Source: an uncultured Candidatus Peregrinibacteria bacterium | GTDB lineage: Bacteria; Patescibacteriota; Gracilibacteria; Peribacterales; Peribacteraceae | Reading direction: 5' to 3' | DNA: 64,000 nucleotides | Assembly: GCA_903825315.1 (NCBI GenBank) | Contig: CAIKAD010000002.1 | Coordinates: 124,001-188,000 of the forward strand | Made by a program: the position numbers and the translations under genes | The notes under the pieces: generated by a model | What the model was told of the DNA's origin: nothing | What the model saw: only the letters and a program-made list of their open reading frames with translations | The model's database searches: none | Shown: piece after piece, positions 58,279 through 64,000 of the stretch | Position numbering within the stretch: position 1 is the first letter of the stretch | How the letters are laid out: every line of letters starts with the position of its first letter

Positions 58279-60882
58279 ATGCATCCTTTCGATCGCTTCA
58301 CGCCAAACGCAAAGCTCGCCCTGCAAATCGCTGAGCAGGAAGCCAAAGCGCTCAAGAGTCCGTATATCGGAACGGAGCACCTTCTTCTCGGTCTCCTGAG
58401 CATCCCAAAATCCTTGGGCTTCTCGATCTTCACGGGTGCCGGAGTAACGCAGGAGAATGTGCGCATCCTCCTCAAAGCGCTCAAGCAGACGAATATCGAG
58501 GGACAGCACGTCAAACACGGCCTCTCCACCTTCCTCCACACCGTCATTGAGCAAAGCGTGGTAACCGCGCACAAGTTCCGCCATGCCAACGTAGGCACGG
58601 AGCACCTGCTCCATGCGCTGGTCTCCACGGGCAAGAACGCCGCCACGCTCATCCTGGAAAACATGCAGGTGGACCCGGAGGACCTCCGCCTGCGCGTGGA
58701 GGAAATGTTCGGACAGATCAATCAGTTCAAGCAACAGAACCGCAACCTCGAGCAGTCACTCGAAGCCTTCTTCCACGGACTCCAGGGCGCCATAGCCGGC
58801 ATGCAACCGACGATGTCCGAACCGGAAGCATTGCGACGTCGCAAAGGCGACCCCAAGAGCAAAACGCCGGTCCTGGACTACTTTACGGACGACCTCATCG
58901 CCCGCGTGCGGGAAGGAAAAACCGACCCCATCATCGGACGCGATGAAGAGATTGAGCGCATGATCCGCATTCTCAACCGGAAGACGAAGAACAACCCCGT
59001 CCTCATCGGAGAACCGGGCGTGGGGAAAACAGCGATCGTAGAGGGGCTGGCTCAGCGGATTGCGTCCGGTAATGTTCCGGATCTGCTGCGCGACAAGCGT
59101 CTGTTGATCCTCAATATGGGATCGCTCGTCGCCGGCACCAAGTACCGCGGCGAGTTTGAGCAGCGCTTCGACGATATCATCAAGGAAGCCACCAAGAACG
59201 AGAACGAAATCATTCTCTTCATCGACGAAATCCACACTGTTGTGGGCGCAGGATCCGCCGAAGGGTCGCTGGACGCTGCCAACATCCTCAAGCCCGCGCT
59301 CAGCCGCGGCTCGCTGCGGGTTATCGGCGCCACCACGATTGATGAATACCGCACGGTGGAGAAGGACCGCGCGCTGGAACGCCGCTTTCAGAGCATCCTC
59401 GTGCAGGAACCGCGCGTGCCGGACGCCGTGCAGATCCTTACCGGACTCAAGAAGAGTTTTGAGGAATTTCACCACCTGGCCATCACCGACGAAGCCATCG
59501 AAGCCGCCGTACACCTGAGCAAGCGCTACATCACCGAACGCTACCTCCCGGATAAGGCGATTGACGTTCTGGACGAGGCAGCTGCGGGCAAGAGCCTGCA
59601 GGCCACTCTCGCCAACCCCGAGATGCGCAAGGTACAGGAAAAGCTGGATACGCTCCTCAAGAAACAGCAGGAAGCCGTCCGCGAACAGAAGTACCACCAG
59701 GCTCTCAAGCTCAAGCAAGAGCAGCAGGACCTGCGGGAGACGCTGGAAAAGATGCAAAGCGCCGCCGACGGTGACCGCCGCTCCCCCATGACGATCACGG
59801 ATGACGACATTGCATCGGTGGTGGGGCGCATGACGGGCATTCCCGTTACCAAACTTCTCAAGTCCGAGGCTAAACGGCTCACGAACCTCGAACTAGTCCT
59901 CAAAAAGCATATCGTGGGACAGGACGATGCTATCCGCAAAGTTGCGCGCGCCATACGCCGCAGCCGTGTCGGCATCAGCGACGTGCGCCGGCCCATCGGC
60001 TCCTTCCTCTTCATGGGACCCACCGGCGTGGGAAAGACGGAACTCGTGCGGGCCATTGCTGCGGAGGTCTTTAACCGCGAGGATGCCCTCATCAAGATCG
60101 ACATGTCCGAGTTCATGGAACGCCACAACGTTTCCCGCTTAATCGGAGCCACAGCAGGCTACGTGGGCTACGAAGAGGGCGGTCAGCTGACGGAAGCGGT
60201 GCGCCGCAAGCCGTATAGCGTGGTGCTGTTTGACGAAATAGAAAAGGCGCATCCGGAGTTCTTCAATGTCCTCCTTCAGATCCTGGAGGATGGAGTCCTT
60301 ACGGACGGACAGGGCAAGCAGGTGGACTTTACTAACACCATCATCGTAATGACGTCCAACATCGGTGCGGACAAACTGACCAAGCAGGCAGCCAAAATCG
60401 GCTTCCATCTGGCCGACGAGGCACGCGGGGAGGAGGCGGAGTACGAAGAGAAGTGCAAGGAAGTGATTCAGGAACTCAAGGACAACCTGCGGCCGGAATT
60501 CCTCAACCGCGTGGACCACATCATCGTCTTCAATGCCTTGAACCAGCAGCACATCCGCAAAATCGTCCGCATCCACCTGCAGAAGCTCAGTGACCGCCTC
60601 AAGGAGCAGGGGTACAAGCTCGATGTGGACACCAAGGCCTTGAACCTTCTCGCAGAGGAAGGATTCGATCCGGAGTACGGAGCAAGACCTGTCCGCCGAA
60701 CGGTGCAGGAACGCATCGAGAGCGAAATCGCCGAACACATCCTCAAGGGCATTTTCCGCAAGGGCGACACCATTCGCGTGATCTGTAAGGACAAGAACAA
60801 ACTCGATTTCCTGCCCGGAAACGGCAGCAAGGAACCGGATCCCGTCAAACAGCCGGAGGATGAGGAGGTGACGGCAGGTTAA
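58279..60882 (+). CDS. clpC: ATP-dependent chaperone ClpC/ClpB type
   Basis: 867 residues, Hsp100 with two AAA domains. Double Clp-N repeats are present ([16 protein letters not shown] ... [26 protein letters not shown]). D1 has Walker [19 protein letters not shown] and Walker [17 protein letters not shown] short middle domain ([30 protein letters not shown]) favours ClpC over ClpB. D2 has [15 protein letters not shown] and [20 protein letters not shown] operator upstream indicates heat-shock control by HrcA. A ClpP-docking loop was not identified with certainty. Confidence 0.92.
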   Translation: MHPFDRFTPNAKLALQIAEQEAKALKSPYIGTEHLLLGLLSIPKSLGFSIFTGAGVTQENVRILLKALKQTNIEGQHVKHGLSTFLHTVIEQSVVTAHKFRHANVGTEHLLHALVSTGKNAATLILENMQVDPEDLRLRVEEMFGQINQFKQQNRNLEQSLEAFFHGLQGAIAGMQPTMSEPEALRRRKGDPKSKTPVLDYFTDDLIARVREGKTDPIIGRDEEIERMIRILNRKTKNNPVLIGEPGVGKTAIVEGLAQRIASGNVPDLLRDKRLLILNMGSLVAGTKYRGEFEQRFDDIIKEATKNENEIILFIDEIHTVVGAGSAEGSLDAANILKPALSRGSLRVIGATTIDEYRTVEKDRALERRFQSILVQEPRVPDAVQILTGLKKSFEEFHHLAITDEAIEAAVHLSKRYITERYLPDKAIDVLDEAAAGKSLQATLANPEMRKVQEKLDTLLKKQQEAVREQKYHQALKLKQEQQDLRETLEKMQSAADGDRRSPMTITDDDIASVVGRMTGIPVTKLLKSEAKRLTNLELVLKKHIVGQDDAIRKVARAIRRSRVGISDVRRPIGSFLFMGPTGVGKTELVRAIAAEVFNREDALIKIDMSEFMERHNVSRLIGATAGYVGYEEGGQLTEAVRRKPYSVVLFDEIEKAHPEFFNVLLQILEDGVLTDGQGKQVDFTNTIIVMTSNIGADKLTKQAAKIGFHLADEARGEEAEYEEKCKEVIQELKDNLRPEFLNRVDHIIVFNALNQQHIRKIVRIHLQKLSDRLKEQGYKLDVDTKALNLLAEEGFDPEYGARPVRRTVQERIESEIAEHILKGIFRKGDTIRVICKDKNKLDFLPGNGSKEPDPVKQPEDEEVTAG

Positions 60883-60982
60883 GTGGTAGGTAGTAGTCCT
60901 TTCATTGCTGTTTGAATTGAGCAACTGCATACCTATTCCCTTTTGGAGAGACTAGAACCTAAAATCTATCACCTACAACCTT
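60883..60982. repeat. Inverted word repeat (GGTAGGTAGTAG / CACCTACAACC)
   Basis: GTGGTAGGTAGTAG after the clpC stop and AATCTATCACCTACAACC before the prgI promoter are imperfect complements, with TTGAATTGAGCAACTGC words between. It is the same family as the repeat at 25646. Confidence 0.5.
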
Positions 60983-61000
60983 TTCCTGATCCGTCAACAA

Positions 61001-61029
61001 TTGTCCTAGACGCTCTTTTCTGATAAAAT
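61001..61029 (+). promoter_or_regulatory. Sigma-70-type promoter of prgI-traC operon
   Basis: TTGTCC, a 17-base spacer and TAAAAT, preceded by TGA at the end of the spacer. It lies 38 bases before the ATG at 61068. Confidence 0.55.
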
Positions 61030-61067
61030 ACATAGATTTCCCTGAACCTGCAGTCATACCAAAAATT

Positions 61068-61838
61068 ATGTCGATCGACCCCGTCAAAATCCCGCAGAAC
61101 GTGTACGTGGAGGACCGCATCGTCGGCCCCCTCACGCTCCGCCAGCTCCTCATGATCGCCGTGGGCGGTGGGTTTAGCTATATGCTCTACGGAACGATCG
61201 CCAAGGCAAACGGTGGACATCTTGGCATTGTCCCCACGGTACTGCTGTGGATTCCCTGTGCTATTTCGGTGCTCTTTGCCCTCGTAAAAATCAACGACCT
61301 TTCTCTCTTCCGCATCGTCTTCCTTGCAGTGGAGAAAATCAACAAGCCGCCCGTCCGCACGTGGGGGCCGCGGCAGGGCCTGAGCATCCACATCCGCACA
61401 GGTGGGGCGCAGGAGGTGGAAAAGATGGAGAAAGCCAGGCAGGAAGAGCAAAAACGCATGGAAGAAGCCGCAAAGACCGGCCACAGGATCCGTGAACTGA
61501 GCTCCGTGCTGGACCGCCCCATCGATCCCCTTCCGGACAACGTAACGAACACAATGACTGAGCCCCAAGCCGCTGCTCCTGCACCGTCTGCAACGCAGGA
61601 TACGGATGCTCCCGCCCCGCGCTTCCCCGTAGATAAGAACCGCGTGCAAGCCACTCCCCTTGCCGGTGACACGCTTAACGATCTCCTGGCTCCCACGGAA
61701 ACCCAAGCCGCCACGCCGGACCCCGCGAAACCGGACGCTCCCGCTGCCCCGTCATTCCTTACGGATAATCCACCCACTACGCCTCCCGACCTTTCCGCGT
61801 ACCGCGGCGTCTTCCGCGACATCTCCCCCCAACCTTGA
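61068..61838 (+). CDS. PrgI-family secretion membrane protein
   Basis: 256 residues. Residues 1-85 match the PrgI pattern of Gram-positive type IV secretion sets: VKIPQNVYVEDRIVGPLTLRQLLMIAVGGGFSYMLYG, two membrane helices, then SLFRIVFLAVEKINKPPVRTW. The rest is a coiled segment (EVEKMEKARQEEQKRMEEA) and a Pro/Ala-rich tail, unusual in length. Its stop overlaps the next gene's start by four bases (ATGA). It is probably a membrane partner of the VirB4-type ATPase. Confidence 0.82.
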   Translation: MSIDPVKIPQNVYVEDRIVGPLTLRQLLMIAVGGGFSYMLYGTIAKANGGHLGIVPTVLLWIPCAISVLFALVKINDLSLFRIVFLAVEKINKPPVRTWGPRQGLSIHIRTGGAQEVEKMEKARQEEQKRMEEAAKTGHRIRELSSVLDRPIDPLPDNVTNTMTEPQAAAPAPSATQDTDAPAPRFPVDKNRVQATPLAGDTLNDLLAPTETQAATPDPAKPDAPAAPSFLTDNPPTTPPDLSAYRGVFRDISPQP

Positions 61839-62563
61839 TGGCCACGCCGGATCACTCCAAGGCAAAGAGCACGGTGCGCCAGCGCAAGCAGAGCTCGCTG
61901 GGGACGACGCAGCGCTTCTTGCCCATCGCCGAAATCCACCACGACACGGTTGTGCTCAAGAACGGCGGTCTGCGCGCCATCCTCCAGGTGGAAACACTCA
62001 ACTTCAACCTCAAGAGCGAGACCGAGCAACAGGGCATCATCGCCGGGTACCAGTCCTTCATGAACACCCTCACCTTCCCGCTTCAGATCCTCGTCCGCTC
62101 CTCCCGCATGAACATCGACCCGTACCTCACGCGGCTGCGCCAGCTCGCGGGCACACAGAAAAACGACCTTCTGCGGAAACAGACCATCGCCTACGCCGAG
62201 TTCGTGGAGAAGCTTGTGGACATCGCGGACATCATGCAGAAACGCTTCTTCGTAATCGTCCCGGTGGACCTCAACGCGCACAAGAAGACACTCGTAGAAC
62301 AGTTCTTCGGTTGGCTTTCTCCCGATGATACCAGCGCCCACATTGCGCAGCGGCACCGCGATTTCGGCCCCGCCCACGTAACCCTTAAGGACCGCGTGAA
62401 CCTGGTGCAGGCCGGCCTGCAGAACATCGGACTCCTCTCACAGCGCCTGGGCACCCGGGAACTCATTGAACTCTTCTACGACATCTACAACCCCAAGACG
62501 AGCCAGGAACAGAAGCTGCCGCCGGAAGAGGGAAAGTTGAAGACGGATCAGACGGTACTGTGA
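61835..62563 (+). CDS. TraC/VirB4 N-terminal-like protein without ATPase domain
   Basis: 242 residues resembling only the N-terminal domain of VirB4/TraC: STVRQRKQSSLGTTQRFLPIAEIHHDTVVLKNGGLRAILQVETLNF, FPLQILVRSSRMNIDPYLTRL and LLSQRLGTRELIELFYDIYNP. No Walker A follows; the protein ends after a short tail. A VirB4-type ATPase is at 30979, so the functions appear split between two loci. Translationally coupled to PrgI. Confidence 0.8.
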   Translation: MMATPDHSKAKSTVRQRKQSSLGTTQRFLPIAEIHHDTVVLKNGGLRAILQVETLNFNLKSETEQQGIIAGYQSFMNTLTFPLQILVRSSRMNIDPYLTRLRQLAGTQKNDLLRKQTIAYAEFVEKLVDIADIMQKRFFVIVPVDLNAHKKTLVEQFFGWLSPDDTSAHIAQRHRDFGPAHVTLKDRVNLVQAGLQNIGLLSQRLGTRELIELFYDIYNPKTSQEQKLPPEEGKLKTDQTVL

Positions 62564-62690
62564 GGAATCCGAAGAAACCGAAGAAACCCAGGAAACCGAG
62601 GGGGTCGTCATGTATTCATCTCAGGTTTTGACATACATCATTCCTCGGATTCTTCGGATTCATCGGTTTCCTCGGTTTCTTCCACTTAAC
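62564..62690. repeat. Inverted word repeat (GGAATCCGAAGAAACCGAGG)
   Basis: The left arm GAATCCGAAGAAACCGAAG and AGGAAACCGAGG are tandem variants of one word. The right arm ATTCCTCGGATTCTTCGG ... TCGGTTTCCTCGGTTTC is the complement. It lies between the traC-like gene and the rpsA promoter and could terminate the former. A half copy occurs before ruvC at 7470-7498. Confidence 0.65.
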
Positions 62691-62694
62691 GCTT

Positions 62695-62722
62695 TTGACA
62701 AACATCCTCCTTTGTATACAAT
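62695..62722 (+). promoter_or_regulatory. Sigma-70-type promoter of rpsA
   Basis: Perfect TTGACA, a 16-base spacer and TACAAT. The rpsA ATG is about 75 bases downstream. Confidence 0.75.
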
Positions 62723-62797
62723 AACAACCTGAACGGACGCTGCTCGTGCGAGAGCGCCGTTCCCCTCTTATCCTTCCCCTCGCACCCTTATTCCCCT

Positions 62798-64000
62798 ATG
62801 GCAACGCGAACCGCAGCCAAGACCCCGACGATGATGGACGAACTCCTCAAGGATTCCCCGCCCGTACTGCGTGTGCAGCCCGGCGAATTGGTGGGAGGCA
62901 TTGTAGTTTTCCGTGGTAAGAACAAGCTCCTCCTGGATATCCAGGGCGTAGCAACGGGCATTGTGAGCGGACGCGAACTGCGCGACTCCTTTAACACATT
63001 CAAGGAACTCAAGGTGGGAGACGAGGTCTCCGCGCTCGTTCTGGAAGAGGAAAATGACGAGGGAATGGTGGTTCTCAGCTTGCGCATGGCAAGCCAGATG
63101 AAAGCCTGGGAGCGGTTCCACAAGCTCGTGGAGGGCGAAACGACCATGAAGTTCACGGCACAGGAAGCTAACAAGGGCGGCCTGCTCGCCAACATTGACG
63201 GCATCCGCACCTTCCTCCCGGTAAGCCAGCTAGCCCCGGCGCACTATCCGCGCGTCAACAATGCGGACGCTTCCGAAATCATCAACCGCCTGCAGAGGTA
63301 CGTGGGCATTACCTTCACCGTCAAGATCATCTCCATGGATGAGGAGGCTGGTAAAATCGTTGTGTCCGAGCGTGAGGCAATGGCCGAAGAGCGCGCCAAG
63401 GCCCTGGAACAGCTCAAGATCGGCGACGTGCGCGACGGAGCGGTGAGCGGCATTGTGAAGTTTGGGCTCTTCGTGGCATTTGACGGGTTAGAAGGCCTCG
63501 TGCACATCTCCGAAATCGCCTGGGGCCATGTAAAGAACCCCGCGGAATTCGCACAGGTTGGAGACAAGGTGACCGTAAAGGTGATCGGCGTAGACGGTGA
63601 AAAGCTCTCGCTCTCCATCAAGCAATTGACCAAGGACCCGTGGGAAGAGATTGCCGAGCGCTATCCGGTGGGCAAAAAGGTGTCCGGAACCGTCGTGCGC
63701 TTTGCCGATTATGGCGCCTTCCTCCGCCTGGAGAAGGACATCAACGGCCTCGTGCACCTTTCCGAACTGGCCCACCACAAGGTAACAGATCCGGTGGAAG
63801 TCCTCACGATCGGCCAGAAGATAGAAGCCCAAGTGATCAACATCGACGTGGACGAGCGCCGCATCGGCCTCTCCATCAAGGCACTCAAGCCCATCGATAA
63901 GGAGACGCTGGAGCGCATCAAGCGCGAGCGCGAAGAGGAGGAGCTCAAGGCGAAGGAAGCGGCTGCTGCCGGAGAAACGACATCGTCCGCTACTGACGAC
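62798..64000 (+). CDS. rpsA: Ribosomal protein bS1 (3' partial)
   Basis: Absent from the ORF track because it has no stop within the window; the frame is open from ATG 62798 to base 64000 (401 codons). It shows four S1/OB domains: GELVGGIVVFRGKNKLLLDI, AQEANKGGLLANIDGIRTFLPVSQL, GDVRDGAVSGIVKFGLFVAFDGLEGLVHISE and GKKVSGTVVRFADYGAFLRLEKDINGLVHLSE, then a Glu/Lys/Ala-rich tail starting (REREEEELKAKEAAA). It binds mRNA and aids initiation on structured or leader-poor messages. Confidence 0.95.
   Translation, partial: MATRTAAKTPTMMDELLKDSPPVLRVQPGELVGGIVVFRGKNKLLLDIQGVATGIVSGRELRDSFNTFKELKVGDEVSALVLEEENDEGMVVLSLRMASQMKAWERFHKLVEGETTMKFTAQEANKGGLLANIDGIRTFLPVSQLAPAHYPRVNNADASEIINRLQRYVGITFTVKIISMDEEAGKIVVSEREAMAEERAKALEQLKIGDVRDGAVSGIVKFGLFVAFDGLEGLVHISEIAWGHVKNPAEFAQVGDKVTVKVIGVDGEKLSLSIKQLTKDPWEEIAERYPVGKKVSGTVVRFADYGAFLRLEKDINGLVHLSELAHHKVTDPVEVLTIGQKIEAQVINIDVDERRIGLSIKALKPIDKETLERIKREREEEELKAKEAAAAGETTSSATDD

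Noticed and set aside
58756-59757. 333-aa minus-strand ORF
   Set aside because: Antisense to clpC; GC-rich codons create a long open shadow frame.
1-64000. Recoding of TGA (Gracilibacteria code)
   Set aside because: Many clear genes (pilin-like, ruvC, recF, rplK, rplA) end in TGA at the expected family length.

Overview
The window looks like chromosomal DNA from a Candidate Phyla Radiation (Patescibacteria) bacterium, most like the Peregrinibacteria/Peribacteria. This placement is inference, not a database hit. It rests on many small TrbC/VirB2-like membrane proteins, a PrgI/VirB4 secretion-type gene set, a peptidoglycan set that includes a MurL-like epimerase, a lone His-rich secreted protein of the CPR type, and a compact layout with short gaps. 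TGA ends many clear genes, so the Gracilibacteria recoding of TGA is excluded. No rRNA, CRISPR array or prophage was seen.

Layout. 1-3300: two pilin-like genes, a PRC-barrel protein, prs and a secreted serine-rich protein. 3300-5750: accessory region with a broken tRNA-Ile copy, a GIY-YIG gene, intact tRNA-Ile, and two tandem paralogous cassettes sharing a conserved leader and terminator. 5790-12700: FecR-like membrane protein, ruvC, recF, a Nudix gene, bL33, trxB and glutamate dehydrogenase. 12750-12980: a tRNA-Leu gene nested inside another tRNA-Leu gene. 13050-18970: murL-murD, grpE, a DsbD-like/cupredoxin fusion and secreted proteins. 19140-20610: accessory spot with an Mrr-like nuclease, tRNA-Met plus a broken copy, and a solitary Phd antitoxin. 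20770-27870: cell-envelope genes (hydrolase, murF-like, DegT aminotransferase, FemAB-like, SH3/deacetylase-like lipoprotein). 28050-38230: argS, a lipoprotein, virB4, nrnA, rbfA, fmt, a DUF3276 protein and metG. 38280-39710: a translationally coupled three-gene pilin-like operon. 39770-45710: tRNA-Gly x2, galU, patatin, tRNA-Arg, tatD, an AT-rich 590-aa ORF, a GIY-YIG element and tRNA-Lys. 45800-52900: membrane-anchored Clp, glycosyltransferase, ruvB. 53040-56210: rplK, a membrane protein, rplA, dus. 56370-64000: a pilin-like gene, an AI-2E type permease, clpC under a CIRCE element, prgI-traC-like genes and the 5' part of rpsA.

The most unusual theme is repeated damage and invasion at tRNA genes. 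Four of the seven intact tRNA genes have a partial or interrupted copy of themselves nearby (Ile, Leu, Met, Lys), and a fifth (Arg) carries the end of the same GIY-YIG element that abuts tRNA-Lys. The tRNA-Lys element has inward-facing terminal inverted repeats, one short ORF, and a 26-nt duplication of the tRNA 3' end. A separate palindrome family (CCGCCCG...CGGGCGG) sits in the D-arm of the broken tRNA-Ile and brackets the nested tRNA-Leu.

A second theme is gaps filled by palindromes built from repeated short words (TGGTCATT, GGTAGTAGG, GAAACCGAGG, TCTGCATCC). They probably act in part as transcript ends. A third is a secretion/pilus machine whose genes are spread over at least five loci.
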